Shown: positions 1 to 9,049, counted from the stretch's first letter. The stretch: DNA of 64,000 bases from SbD1 sp039679945 (GCA_039679945.1 JBDKTY010000063.1:1-64000), one strand, 5' to 3'. Numbers and translations are program-made. The notes: generated by a model from the sequence alone, not told the origin.

Positions 1-121
1 TGCAATCGTTCGGCAAGGCAGTGTGGGTTTTCGATATTAGTGCCTGACATAGTCACAACCTCGGCAAATTCTTCTTGTGGCCAGCGCATGGTTTGGTTGA
101 GCGGACTTATTCAACGGCCCG

Positions 122-1537
122 CTATAGCCAGTGTTTGAGCAGACGGGCGGACCATTCCTTAACGCGATTGCCAAAAGAGCGCTTTTCCCACTCCTCCAGA
201 TCAATCCGGTCAGACTCTTCCAAATCTCTTTCAAACATTGCCTGCATGGCATCGCCGAATTCCCGGCCGAGGATCACGGCATTGGCCTCGTCATTGGTAA
301 GGAAGCTCTGCGTATCCAGGTTGTTCGACCCGATAGTAGACCAGACATCATCAATAACCGCCGTCTTTGCATGCAGCATCCCTCCGCGCCTCTCGAATAA
401 TTGCACGCCGGCTCTTAACAACCGGGCATAGTAATGTCTGCTGGCATAGAAAACCAATGCGGAATCGCTGAAGCCGGGAAGCAGGATCTTCACGTCAACA
501 CCGCGCGCCGTGGCATCGGTGAGCGCTTTTAGCATTTGGGCTTCAGGCACAAAATAAGGCGTCGTTAAGTAGATGGAGTTTTCCGCATGAGTGATGGCCG
601 ACATGTACATCAAGAATATGAGGCGATTCATTTCACCCGGCAAACTGCCGACGATCCTGACCAGCGTCTTCCCGGCTTGCTTCACCTCGGGGAAATAATC
701 CCTGCTCGGCAGTGTCGGTCCCTTTTGCCTTTCCCACGTTTTCAGGAAAAGCCATTGGAGCCCCGCCGCTGCCGGACCCTCGATTCGAAGGTGTGTATCC
801 CGCCAGGGCGCATCCTCTTTTCCACCACGAGACCCACTGAACGAGCTTCCGGAATAAACACCACTGATGTTGACTCCGCCGGTGAAAGCGATGGCGCCGT
901 CAACGACCAGAATCTTACGATGATCTCGGTTGCTTAATTCCCATCCCTTTCCCTTGAGTACCTTTCCGGGATTAATGGGATTGAATTCAAGCACCAGAAC
1001 CCCGCCATCGCGCAGGCGCTGAAAAAAGCTGGCGGGAGTGTTCCTGGACCCAAAACTATCGTAAATCAGGTTCACTTGTACGCCTTCGGCACTTTTCCGG
1101 ATGAGTAGATCAGAAAATCGTTTGCCGACTTCACCATCTTCAAATATGAAGGTTTCAAAATTGATGTGATCTTTAGCCTTTTCGATGGCCTCAAACATCG
1201 CCGAGTAGGTAGCCTCCCCGTCAATGAGCAGGGTGACCTTGTTGCCGGCCACTAAAGGTATCCCACTCACGGACTGCATCAACTGAATCTCCCGCTCCAG
1301 GAGTTTGGTATCATCGACCTGCCCCTCAAGCCGTTTGATCATGGCCTTACTTGTTTTTGAAGAGAGTTCTCCCCTGGGTCCGATGATCTTTGTCGGCTGA
1401 TCAGAGCTTGAGAGTTCATGGGCCATAATCGGCTGCGCATCCGGAAGGGATGCACAGCCGGAAACAGTGGCCAGACAAAGGAACGCGAACAATAAGAAAA
1501 GAGGTCCCGTTAGCGGGCCGGTGCCAGAATATTTCAT
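122..1537 (-). CDS. Phospholipase D-superfamily lipoprotein (cardiolipin synthase-like)
   Basis: A 471-residue membrane-anchored enzyme of the phospholipase D superfamily, with the two-domain layout of bacterial cardiolipin synthases, which transfer phosphatidyl groups between phosphatidylglycerol molecules. Both catalytic HKD motifs are visible (HRKILVVDG mid-protein and HAKTAVIDD in the last third), each followed by a Gly/Asn-rich turn (FTGGVN, IGSNN). Starting at 1537 gives a lipoprotein signal peptide ending LATVSGC with the acceptor Cys at residue 28, and GAGG lies 8-11 bases upstream; the frame stays open to 1639 but that extension has no signal character. It is transcribed alone, tail to the window edge. 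The family is certain. Cardiolipin synthesis rather than phospholipid hydrolysis is an inference, because classical synthases carry two transmembrane helices instead of a lipobox. Confidence 0.88.
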   Translation of the reverse strand: MKYSGTGPLTGPLFLLFAFLCLATVSGCASLPDAQPIMAHELSSSDQPTKIIGPRGELSSKTSKAMIKRLEGQVDDTKLLEREIQLMQSVSGIPLVAGNKVTLLIDGEATYSAMFEAIEKAKDHINFETFIFEDGEVGKRFSDLLIRKSAEGVQVNLIYDSFGSRNTPASFFQRLRDGGVLVLEFNPINPGKVLKGKGWELSNRDHRKILVVDGAIAFTGGVNISGVYSGSSFSGSRGGKEDAPWRDTHLRIEGPAAAGLQWLFLKTWERQKGPTLPSRDYFPEVKQAGKTLVRIVGSLPGEMNRLIFLMYMSAITHAENSIYLTTPYFVPEAQMLKALTDATARGVDVKILLPGFSDSALVFYASRHYYARLLRAGVQLFERRGGMLHAKTAVIDDVWSTIGSNNLDTQSFLTNDEANAVILGREFGDAMQAMFERDLEESDRIDLEEWEKRSFGNRVKEWSARLLKHWL

Positions 1538-1750
1538 TTTGCGAATCCTCAAATAGCCTCTTCTCTGACCATTATCGCATTGAGGAGATAGGGTCCACGC
1601 CCAGGCGCAATGACGCCCAAAAAGATTACATGCCGTCATTTCGAACGAAACGATAGATCGCCGTGAATATCGGATTTTACAAAAACTTACCCCTCCAAAC
1701 GGATTCTGAAAACCGCGTTTCCCCGACAGACTCCCAGCTTACTCCTCAAA

Positions 1751-2071
1751 CTATTGTTCCGGGACTACCGATAACATATTGTGCACTTTTACAACGCCTT
1801 TAACCTTTTGGGCCACAACTCCGGCATGCTTCTTTTCCTGCTTGCTGTGAACCTTGCCGGTGAGAGTAACCTCGCCCCTATTGGTATCGACTTGAACTGT
1901 TTTCAGCGTGCCGAATTTGACATCCTCCGCCAATTCATACTTCACTTTCGTGGTGATAGTGGCATCGTCGACGGCTACCCCAGCGGTTCGACTGGCGAAT
2001 GTCGTTAATGCGGAGCCCAGGATCAGGGCCACGGACAAAAATATAACTACAGGGAAAAGAGCTTTTTTCAT
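1751..2071 (-). CDS. Exported BON-domain protein, copy 1
   Basis: A 106-residue protein with an N-terminal signal peptide (MKKALFPVVIFLSVALILGS, cleavage near Ala26) followed by one BON domain, a small alpha/beta fold found in periplasmic stress proteins such as OsmY and thought to contact phospholipids. The domain is recognised from the DATITTKVKYEL helix and the VDTNRGEVTLTGKV strand pair. Shine-Dalgarno AAGGATG precedes the ATG. The upstream neighbour (2228-2548) is a close paralogue; by eye 84 of 106 positions are identical, so this is a tandem duplication. OsmY has two BON domains, this protein only one. The periplasmic location is a prediction and no partner is known. Confidence 0.87.
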   Translation of the reverse strand: MKKALFPVVIFLSVALILGSALTTFASRTAGVAVDDATITTKVKYELAEDVKFGTLKTVQVDTNRGEVTLTGKVHSKQEKKHAGVVAQKVKGVVKVHNMLSVVPEQ

Positions 2072-2140
2072 ATGGCATCCTTTCTATTGTTTTGAGGAAG
2101 AATCACCCTTTTCACGAAGAAGTGAAACGGTTTCATATCC

Positions 2141-2172
2141 CCCTTTGCCCCTTTTCAAAAAGGGGCAAAGGG
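2141..2172. repeat. Perfect 15-bp inverted repeat between the BON paralogues
   Basis: CCCTTTGCCCCTTTT at 2141-2155 is followed after one base by its exact complement inside AAAAAGGGGCAAAGGG (2157-2172). It lies about 55 bases beyond the stop of the 2228-2548 gene on the minus strand, so it may terminate that transcript and partly separate the two paralogues. It could equally be a dispersed palindromic element; no second copy was seen in the window. Confidence 0.6.
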
Positions 2173-2227
2173 AATTCCAATCATAGGGGTCGGCCAAATT
2201 CATTGGTGATGAGGCCGATGCCTGGGC

Positions 2228-2548
2228 TTATTGTTCCGGGACTATCGATAACATGTTATTAACCTTCACAACGCCATCGACCTTGTCCGTCAAGAGTCCC
2301 GCCAGTTCTTTTTGTTCCCCTGTATGAACCTTACCCGTGAGGGTCACCTCTCCCCTATTGGTATCGACTTGAACTGTTTTCAGTGTGCTGAGCTTGACAT
2401 CCGCCGCCAGGTCATACTTCACTTTCGTGGTGATAGTGGCATCGTCGATCGCTACCCCGGCGGTTCGGCCGGCAAATGTTGTCAATGCGGAGCCCAGGAC
2501 CAGGGCCAGGGACAAAAACAGTACTACAGGAAAAAGAGCTTTTTTCAT
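2228..2548 (-). CDS. Exported BON-domain protein, copy 2
   Basis: Paralogue of the 1751-2071 gene with the same length (106 residues), signal peptide and single BON domain. Differences cluster in the second half (for example TGEQKELAGLLTDKVDG against SKQEKKHAGVVAQKVKG), while the VDTNRGEVTLTGKVH core is unchanged, as expected for a duplication under continuing selection. AAGGATGACTAA upstream of the ATG supplies the ribosome binding site. Transcription runs toward the first copy with a hairpin in the 156-base gap, so the two may be co-expressed at different levels. Probably periplasmic, with a likely envelope-stress role known only from the family. Confidence 0.87.
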   Translation of the reverse strand: MKKALFPVVLFLSLALVLGSALTTFAGRTAGVAIDDATITTKVKYDLAADVKLSTLKTVQVDTNRGEVTLTGKVHTGEQKELAGLLTDKVDGVVKVNNMLSIVPEQ

Positions 2549-2559
2549 TTAGTCATCCT

Positions 2560-2752
2560 TTACGGTGTTTTAAAGAGCCAGTAACATGATTGTAGCAACT
2601 GGTTCGGTCTTTCAACATGATACCGATCCAGCTCGAGTTTTCCTTTGAGCTTCTTTTCGGTCTCTTCATTTTTGATGCCGTATCCCTCCCGTATCTTGCC
2701 GGACAAATTCTCCGGCACTCCGAATAGACCCTGCCTTCGATTAACGAGTTCT
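2560..2752 (-). pseudogene. CsbD-like stress protein remnant
   Basis: Minus-strand reading gives about 60 codons containing LSGKIREGYGIKNEETEKKL, which resembles the C-terminal half of CsbD-family stress proteins (typically KLxGKIQExYGIxxEEAEKQ). No ATG, GTG or TTG lies between the upstream in-frame TAG and this motif, and the expected N-terminal half (WKQxxGxxKxxWG) is absent. The remnant reads into the 5' flank of the neighbouring BON gene. CsbD and BON proteins often occur together in general-stress regulons, which fits the position. The assignment rests on a short motif match. Confidence 0.4.
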
Positions 2753-3205
2753 CCTGCCTAACTCACAGGCAAATCCCATGCCCGGGAGATCTAATACGGT
2801 TGCGTCCAGATTTTATTAATGTTTGTAAATGCTTAGGGGAGGAGCGGTTACCGCTTCGGGAGGTAAGGCTCGAAAGCAAGTGTTGCATGCAACGGTAGCG
2901 TTGCATGCCTTTCATGCCACATGTGATCCATCAATCCATCCCTTCAACGTCTAAAAGTGAATCACGCGGTGTTGAGAGATACTTTGCGAATGATTACCGC
3001 CGGATCGATGCGTGGAGCATCATGAGTCGGCCATTAGATCTGGTTCGGGCTCGAGTGTGATTGCGCTGAATCCTTTGTCCCGTGGAGGCAATTCCCCGAA
3101 TCATGCTTACAGTCTGCTGTAATCGCTGATCTCGCCGTGTGACAGGAGAGAGCCCTGAATTTGACCGCCGCTGCCCGGTTGAACTCCCATACAAGGCCTA
3201 ATCTC
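2753..3205. other. Intergenic region with a 10-bp hairpin
   Basis: No convincing gene. GCATGCAACG (2885-2894) and CGTTGCATGC (2899-2908) form a perfect 10-base stem with a 4-base loop, and AGCGGTTACCGCT near 2840 is a shorter palindrome. ATACGGTTGCGTCC (2794-2807) is the reverse complement of a motif seen in other intergenic repeats at about 28.6, 49.85 and 55.58 kb. Function unknown. Confidence 0.5.
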
Positions 3206-4627
3206 ATGAAATGTAAGCTTTTAACTTTCCCGTTCATCCTCGCGCTGGCTCTATCCGCCTGCGCCCACTATCCGCGCAACGTGGCGCTGAACAGCTTTGA
3301 CCGTTCCGCCGGCTATCGGTTCAGCAATCTGGCGCCGCTTCCGAACAATTCCGATGGCCTGTTCGTCATCCTGACCTTCTCGGGGGGTGGGACGCGAGCC
3401 ATGGCCATGTCTTATGGAGTGATGGAGAAGCTGAAGGAGACCGGAATTACCTGGCATGGAGTCAAGAGGAGCCTTCTCGATGAGGTGGACATCATATCAT
3501 CGGTTTCGGGGGGGAGTATGACCGCCGCGTATTACGGTCTCTATGGCGACAGGCTGTTTCAGGACTTTCCAGAGCGAATTCTTTACCGCAATATCAAGGA
3601 TGATCTATTAAAACAGGTTTTCTCCCCCCGTGGCTGGTTTCGCATACTTTCTTCGGACTTCAGCCGGACCGACCTGACGGATGAATACTATGACAGGGAA
3701 TTTTTCCACGGCGCCACCTTTGGTGATATGCGCAAGGCGCGCCCATTCATTCTGATCAATGCAACCGACATGGTCCATGGAGTGCGCTTTGAATTTTCCC
3801 AGGATCAATTCGATCTGATGTGTGGCGATCTTTCAAAACTCCGCATCTCTCGCGCGGTCACCGCATCCACATCCTTTCCCGTGATCTTCGCCCCGATGCG
3901 ATTGGACAATCATGCGGGGGCATGCGGATATCGGGTCCCGGAATGGTTGGTCCGAGACTATAACGATAGGGACATGAATACAGGACTGTACGATCAGTCC
4001 AAAGTACTCATGACATACCTGGACTCTCAGCGGAGGCCATTCATAAAGCTCGTGGACGGAGGCGTTTCGGATGCCACCGCTCTGCGCGGCCCGTTTCAGG
4101 CACTCCTCAGAGAGGACGCCCTGTGGAGTCTGCGGGACAGGATCAAGGGAAAGGCCATCGAGAAGCTCCTTGTGATCATCGTGAACGCCAGGGCTGAACC
4201 GGACGGCACATCCGAGTCCGTGCTGAGCAGAGTCGGCTTTTTTCAGAGTGTGGGCAGGGTGACCGCGTCCGTGCTGCGGACATACTCATCCGATAGCATC
4301 GAAAGGATCAACGATCTCTTTTCCCAATGGAAAAAAGCCAAAACGGCATACGAGGACAGGTGTGCGTATTGTGAGCGCAATGAGCGCGGCAGCACCGAAC
4401 AATGCATAGGGGAAGTCTATCCGGAAGGGCCGCCGCGGTATCCGGAAACATATCTTGTCCACCTGAGGTTCGACAGCTTGGGCGACGACAACGAGCGGGA
4501 GTTCCTCAACGGCATAGGAACGAGTCTGGCTCTGCCACGCGAAAGCGTGGACCGTGTCCGGGCCGCCGCAAAAAAACTCCTCGACGGCTCGCCCCAATTC
4601 CAGGACTTTCTGCATTCCCTGCAATAG
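3206..4627 (+). CDS. Patatin-like phospholipase lipoprotein
   Basis: A 473-residue lipoprotein with a patatin-type serine hydrolase domain, expected to cleave acyl chains from phospholipids at the cell envelope. Starting at 3206 gives the signal peptide MKCKLLTFPFILALALSAC with a lipobox Cys at 19; the frame is open from 3161 but only this start gives a clean export signal. The domain signatures are an oxyanion loop SGGGTRAMA, the nucleophile elbow SVSGGSM and the catalytic Asp in VDGGVSDAT. The last third (CAYCERNERGSTEQC) carries paired cysteines that could form disulfides. It is flanked by non-coding DNA, so likely monocistronic. Substrate is unknown. Confidence 0.87.
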   Translation: MKCKLLTFPFILALALSACAHYPRNVALNSFDRSAGYRFSNLAPLPNNSDGLFVILTFSGGGTRAMAMSYGVMEKLKETGITWHGVKRSLLDEVDIISSVSGGSMTAAYYGLYGDRLFQDFPERILYRNIKDDLLKQVFSPRGWFRILSSDFSRTDLTDEYYDREFFHGATFGDMRKARPFILINATDMVHGVRFEFSQDQFDLMCGDLSKLRISRAVTASTSFPVIFAPMRLDNHAGACGYRVPEWLVRDYNDRDMNTGLYDQSKVLMTYLDSQRRPFIKLVDGGVSDATALRGPFQALLREDALWSLRDRIKGKAIEKLLVIIVNARAEPDGTSESVLSRVGFFQSVGRVTASVLRTYSSDSIERINDLFSQWKKAKTAYEDRCAYCERNERGSTEQCIGEVYPEGPPRYPETYLVHLRFDSLGDDNEREFLNGIGTSLALPRESVDRVRAAAKKLLDGSPQFQDFLHSLQ

Positions 4628-4666
4628 CCGCCCTGGCGGGCACAGAGGGACCCTACAACCCCGACT

Positions 4667-5176
4667 TCAGGCAAGGGCGCTCTCACGGCTTACGCCCTGC
4701 ACTTTCCACCCGTGCGGGATTTCATCCTTCGCCGCGGCCTGGCGTGTCATGGGGGGGGGCGCGATGTACACTCTTTTGATTTTCCGGTAGAGGGTCAAGC
4801 AGTCTATCCCCGGCAACCGGTTTGGTACTCTCGAAGCCGAGGTATCCGCAAAGGCATAACGCGCATTGTCCATGATATTTATGAAACCCTGCTGGACCTG
4901 CTGAAAGTTGGCATCGACTTCAGGAAGGTGAGCTTTTTCAAGCTGATTTGCCGACTGCGAGCGCAGGATTCTGATCCGGTATTTACGTGTAACGTGCGAC
5001 TCGAATGCAACGCAACGTTTCTGTTGCATGTAACGCTTTCCTTGATGGACGTCAGTACCCCTGGCTGGCTCCAGCCATATCGTAAGTGCCATACATCTTT
5101 TAACTAATGCATAAACATGATGCCTTTCGACCCGGCGGGTATGGAGCTTGCCTAAAGATGATGCAGCGTGGCGCAT
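4667..5176 (-). pseudogene. Histidine-kinase remnant (ATPase N-box region)
   Basis: The 4.63-5.72 kb region has no intact gene, but the minus strand at 4838-4930 reads LPEVDANFQQVQQGFINIMD followed by NARYAF. This closely matches the N-box of sensor histidine kinases (LPxVxADxxQLQQVxxNxxxNAxxA). The preceding residues (KYRIRILRSQSANQLEKAH) fit the usual segment between the phosphoacceptor domain and the ATPase domain. The G1, F and G2 boxes and the phospho-His motif are not found in any frame nearby, so this is a fragment. A PAS-domain remnant on the same strand lies at 6330-6902, which may be the other end of the same dead gene. Confidence 0.4.
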
Positions 5177-5466
5177 TTGGCTCCGATCCGGCTTCTCTTC
5201 TCACATTCCACAATAGAAAGGGACAACAGGTTCAATGTTTGAAACAAGCCAGTGTGGCAGGGTCTGGATTATCAATTCGGCGACTCCCCAACGGTCCAAA
5301 CTGAGTTGGGAAACGTGGGGATAGAGTTGTGTCCGCTATTAGGGCGGAGAGCTGGTTCAGCCATGTGATGCGCAATGTCTTCGCAACCCCGCGAGTAGAT
5401 TGTGGTAAGGGAAATCGCGGATCTGCATCCAATGCTTCTAAATTTCACAACAAAGTCAGGAGGTGC

Positions 5467-5550
5467 ATGAAAAGAGCGAAGTCGTTCGTACTTGTATCGG
5501 CCCTTCCGATTATGCCGTGCGATACCACGACGAACGACGGCCGAGAGTAA
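5467..5550 (+). CDS. Possible 27-residue peptide or signal-peptide remnant
   Basis: A very strong Shine-Dalgarno (AGGAGG, 4 bases before ATG) opens a 27-codon frame beginning MKRAKSFVLVSALPIM and ending at TAA 5548-5550. The beginning resembles a secretion signal. The frame stops soon after, so it may be what is left of an exported protein gene rather than a functional peptide. It lies upstream of the PEP-CTERM gene on the same strand with about 170 bases between. Nothing else was recognised from 5177 to 5722. Confidence 0.22.
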   Translation: MKRAKSFVLVSALPIMPCDTTTNDGRE

Positions 5551-5722
5551 ATTGATCGCTCACCGCCTGGAACGCGGAACTGCCCGCGATTCACTCTTTC
5601 TCGAGGAGCGGACTTTGCCATCCCTGCCGGGGTGGTTTCCGGGTACTCGATATCGGTCGTATGTATAGCGGGTTAAATCTCCCAGTTTAAGGCGGGTTGA
5701 GTCGGACAGTACAGGAGACTCT

Positions 5723-6289
5723 ATGAAGAAAACTTTGATTGCTTTCATTGGACTGAGCTTGATCTTGTTCGGGTACGGTGTTTCCTACGGAGTGCCCTTC
5801 ACGAACGATCACAATTTCGGCGGCACCGGCCTGTTCAGGGCAAATGACTATACCCGGGTGGATGATCGGTCGGGCAATAGTTTTACTTTTGATCATGTCC
5901 TGGACCCATCTGCCGGGACAATCACTTCCGGGAGTCTAACCCTGAATTATTCAAGAGTTTCCCCATGGACCAGAACCGAAAAATGGTTTGTTTTCGTTGG
6001 AGATTATAAACTAGGTCGTTTGACTGGCCGTTCGGGGAAAAAGTGGCTATCTCAAACCTTCGTCCTGCCCTCTGCCTTGCTCGACAGCATCAACACAAGC
6101 TCATTGGAGATAAGATTGGTCGAATCCACCAAAGGCCACGACAGTTTCTTTCTTAACAGGAGTGATCTGTCTTTGCAATACCGTGCACCTGACCCGGGAT
6201 CCAGTACACCTGTCCCCGAACCCTCAACCTCTTTCCTTCTTGGCTTTGGCCTGGTTGGATTGATCGCGTACAGAAGACTTCAAAACTAA
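5723..6289 (+). CDS. PEP-CTERM sorting-domain secreted protein
   Basis: A 188-residue exported protein with an N-terminal signal peptide (MKKTLIAFIGLSLILFGYGV) and a C-terminal PEP-CTERM tripartite signal: VPEPST, a hydrophobic helix (FLLGFGLVGLIAY) and a basic tail (RRLQN). In the known system such tails are processed by exosortase (EpsH/XrtA) and the proteins go to the surface or exopolysaccharide matrix. The middle part is Gly/Ser/Thr-rich and beta-like with no recognised enzyme motif. AGGAGA precedes the ATG, and a rho-independent terminator follows 32 bases after the stop, so it is a single-gene transcript. No exosortase or exopolysaccharide gene is in this window, so its sorting machinery must lie elsewhere. 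Confidence 0.87.
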   Translation: MKKTLIAFIGLSLILFGYGVSYGVPFTNDHNFGGTGLFRANDYTRVDDRSGNSFTFDHVLDPSAGTITSGSLTLNYSRVSPWTRTEKWFVFVGDYKLGRLTGRSGKKWLSQTFVLPSALLDSINTSSLEIRLVESTKGHDSFFLNRSDLSLQYRAPDPGSSTPVPEPSTSFLLGFGLVGLIAYRRLQN

Positions 6290-6320
6290 GCAGCCCATAT
6301 TCTATCGGTTGCTGTTTTTG

Positions 6321-6359
6321 GGGCAGGGTCTATGACAGACTTTGCCCTTTTTTATTTTT
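6321..6359 (+). terminator. Rho-independent terminator after the PEP-CTERM gene
   Basis: GGGCAGGGTCT (6321-6331) pairs with AGACTTTGCCC (around 6337-6347, two central mismatches) and is followed by TTTTTTATTTTT. The position, 32 bases after the stop codon, fits termination of the PEP-CTERM transcript. Confidence 0.75.
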
Positions 6360-6902
6360 GTGGACAGAGCGGGGGAGCATTCGCGGGTCCCTCCATGCCG
6401 CCTCATTCTCCACCCCTTGACCCACCTTGGTCCGAATGATGACCCTGGTAAATCCCTCTTTGATACTCTCAAAAATATCACTTACCAGGAGGAGCACGCT
6501 CGTGACCTTCCCGGCTTCCTTGATTGGAAACGCCCTTATATCCAGCACCGCCCCATTATGGGTTACGACCGCAACTTTCTTTTCAGCCGAATCGAAACAT
6601 CTTTTTACCCGGCATAGCCCGGAGGGAGCGGAGTGCTGTAATAATTCATAACGGAATTGCACTTTCGCATCGGGCGCCGTCTCATTCTAGTCCACGGAAT
6701 CTCGACAGTTTGTCCACGATACTTTCATTTCTGGAGAGAGCAGGATCAGGGTATCGCCGATAGCACTGAGAAGAGTGTGAAATTCCCGCGAGAACTTTCT
6801 AAACTTTCGTACGTTCTCACTGCGTTCGGCCGTGCATTCCTCCACCCTGCCGGGCATGGAAGATGCGAAAAAGATAGGAACGGGAGCACTAAATGTTCTC
6901 AA
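6330..6902 (-). pseudogene. PAS-domain sensor remnant with an in-frame TAG
   Basis: On the minus strand a single reading frame gives an almost complete PAS domain: LLSAIGDTLILLSPEMKVSW near the start, then LCRVKRCFDSAEKK, VAVVTHNGAVLDIRAFPIKE and VTSVLLLVSDIFE, matching the usual ending ExxDGRxxDxRAxPIxDxxG...VVxDITE. The frame is broken by one TAG at 6687-6689, between the WTN segment and the middle of the domain. Downstream the expected kinase part is absent and the sequence runs into the PEP-CTERM terminator. Together with the histidine-kinase fragment at 4667-5176 this suggests a decayed PAS histidine kinase with the PEP-CTERM gene now lying between its halves. Confidence 0.55.
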
Positions 6903-6958
6903 AATGAGCCGTGCAATGGTTTATCCCCCCGATGGATTCTACCGGCTTCGGGCAGGGT

Positions 6959-9043
6959 TTAACATCCCCCGCTGAAATGCTTTCTTGCCCGCCCCAGGGC
7001 CATCAACGGGAAATAATGCCTGTAGAGCGTGTAGTTGATCATGAAGGCGCGCTGCAATTCGAGGCCTTGAGAGTCCGCGCGATCCCCGTTTCTCATCCGC
7101 CTGCCGGTGCCGTATCCGGGAAATCCGGTACCCGTGAAGAAGGGTTCCTCCCAGGTGCCGCCCTTTTGCGTCGAAACCAGGTAATCCAAGCCTCCACGTA
7201 TGTTGGAGTCGAAGCCGTGTGTTCCGAGCGAGAGCAGCGCAATGATGGCCCAGGCGGTTTGCGATGCCGTGCTTGGCCCGACGCCTCGCAGGGACTTGTC
7301 GATATAGGATGCCGGCGATTCCCCCCATCCTCCATCGCTGTTCTGGCGGGCAACGAGCCAATTGGCCGCGCGGAGGATATAAGGCGCCGTCATGTCTTCT
7401 CCGATCACCCGGAGAGCGGGCAGGACGGCTGCCGTGCCATAGATGTGGTTCACTCCCCATCTCCCGAACCAACTCCCGTCCTTTTCCTGTTCGGCCCGAA
7501 TGTATGCCAGCGCCCTCGCCAGGACGGGGTGTGCCGCATCGTAGCCCAGCATTGCGAGCGCTTCGACTACGTGAGCGGTTACATCCACGCTGGGAGGGTC
7601 GAGCAATTCGCCGAAATCGCAAAACGGGATTTTCGTCACCCATTTGCCGTCGTTATCTCTGTCGAAGGCCGCCCAGCCTCCGTTGGAGCATTGCATCGCC
7701 AGTATCCATTCCACGGCGCGCTCGATTGCGCGGTCGATCCGGCCGGCATCCGTCGAGGAGGCGCGCAGATCGGCCAGGACCGCCAGGATTACTGCGGTAT
7801 CATCGACATCGGGGTAGTAACCGTTATAGTGTTGGAAGGCCCAGCCACCACCGCCCGTGTCGGGGACCCTCACCGCCCAGTCGCCCCGGACGTGTATCTG
7901 CTTGTCCAGGAGCCATTCCACCGGGCGGGACAGCGATGGACAGTCCCGGACGTCCTGGCCGCAATCCAGCAGAGCGCGCATGGAAAGGACCGTGTCCCAG
8001 ATCGGGGACTCGCTTGCCTGAAGATACGAGCCGCCGTTGTGTTCGCAGAACCAGCGACTTTCGAATGCGGCAAGACCGCTTTTTATGACGGGATGATCCA
8101 GCCCGTAGCCTTCCGAATGCAGCGCCAATAAGGAGTAGATCCATGGAGGCTGGATGCCGCACCATGAACCGTCCGATTCCTGGTGCCTGATGATCCACTC
8201 GAGGCACGCCTTGACGGCCATCTCGCGCGCCGGAGTGATGCCTATATCTCTATAGCGATGGAGGGCACGGTCAAGGATGTAGAAGCACCTTTCCCACGAG
8301 GTCCATCCCTGTTTGAGCGGCAGCTTGAAATCAAAGGACGAGCGCCCGTCGGGAAACAGCTCGTCGAGCCGCCGCTCCGAGGGCAGCGGGCGCACCGGCC
8401 GCCGTGCCGAGAGGACGGAAAGAGGTATCATGGTGCCCCGTGCCCACGAAGCGAACCGGTAGATGTTGAAAGGCGTCCAGGCCGGCAGGAAAATCTGCTC
8501 CGGAGGAAGCGCGGGGGTCTGCTCCCATGGCCACTCGCCTATGAGGGCAAGCCAATACTTGGTGAAGTTCCGAATTCCCGTGAGCCCGCCATGGGCAAGA
8601 ATCCACTCCCTCGCTCCGCGGAGGGGGGCGCTTTCCTTTTCCAGCCCAAAGGCGCGGAGCGCCGCGTAGCATTCCACGGTCGTATTGATGTCTCCACCCG
8701 GCGCTCCATGGTAGACATCCCAGGAGCCGTCTCCCCGTTGCTCGTTGAGAATGCTTCGCACGACCTTCTCATGCCTCGGAGTATGGCCTACCCCCAGGCA
8801 ATGCATGGCCAGGATCCACTCGGCCTCCATGCAGGAGTTGGACTGGAGCCTGCCGGCCCAGAACCCCCCCGGTTCCTGATTGCCAAGGAGCCACGCGATG
8901 CCCTCTCGGATACAATTGTCCAACGGGGACGCGGTATGGGCGGCACCGTTTCCGCTCGGAAAGAGCCGGTCGGGGATATACTGTTCCCCGGCGGTTTCTT
9001 CAACGCTAAGGGCGGGGCAGTCGGGCGAGCCTCGAAACGACAT
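6959..9043 (-). CDS. shc: Squalene-hopene cyclase
   Basis: A 694-residue terpene cyclase that converts squalene to hopene, the precursor of hopanoid membrane lipids; it acts as a monotopic membrane enzyme. The catalytic DXDD motif is DVDDTAV with the Asp cluster at residues 412-415, and repeated QW motifs are visible (QRGDGSW, QESDGSW, QCSNGGW, QKDGSWFGRWG-type, QNSDGGWGES). Length matches the family (630-720). AGGAG lies inside the end of the preceding tetR gene, only 6 bases separate the two genes, and they surely form an operon with the regulator first. No squalene synthase or HpnH/HpnA modification gene is nearby. Assignment is firm. Confidence 0.96.
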   Translation of the reverse strand: MSFRGSPDCPALSVEETAGEQYIPDRLFPSGNGAAHTASPLDNCIREGIAWLLGNQEPGGFWAGRLQSNSCMEAEWILAMHCLGVGHTPRHEKVVRSILNEQRGDGSWDVYHGAPGGDINTTVECYAALRAFGLEKESAPLRGAREWILAHGGLTGIRNFTKYWLALIGEWPWEQTPALPPEQIFLPAWTPFNIYRFASWARGTMIPLSVLSARRPVRPLPSERRLDELFPDGRSSFDFKLPLKQGWTSWERCFYILDRALHRYRDIGITPAREMAVKACLEWIIRHQESDGSWCGIQPPWIYSLLALHSEGYGLDHPVIKSGLAAFESRWFCEHNGGSYLQASESPIWDTVLSMRALLDCGQDVRDCPSLSRPVEWLLDKQIHVRGDWAVRVPDTGGGGWAFQHYNGYYPDVDDTAVILAVLADLRASSTDAGRIDRAIERAVEWILAMQCSNGGWAAFDRDNDGKWVTKIPFCDFGELLDPPSVDVTAHVVEALAMLGYDAAHPVLARALAYIRAEQEKDGSWFGRWGVNHIYGTAAVLPALRVIGEDMTAPYILRAANWLVARQNSDGGWGESPASYIDKSLRGVGPSTASQTAWAIIALLSLGTHGFDSNIRGGLDYLVSTQKGGTWEEPFFTGTGFPGYGTGRRMRNGDRADSQGLELQRAFMINYTLYRHYFPLMALGRARKHFSGGC

Positions 9044-9049
9044 TCTGTT

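Noticed and set aside
6687..6689. In-frame TAG inside the PAS domain read as pyrrolysine or another recoded residue
   Set aside because: Pyrrolysine occurs at a fixed site in methylamine methyltransferases; nothing in a PAS domain calls for it. The domain is also truncated downstream, so ordinary pseudogene decay is simpler.
6911..8131. 406-codon open frame on the plus strand opposite shc
   Set aside because: Arg/Gly/Pro-rich antisense shadow caused by high GC; shc on the other strand is unmistakable.
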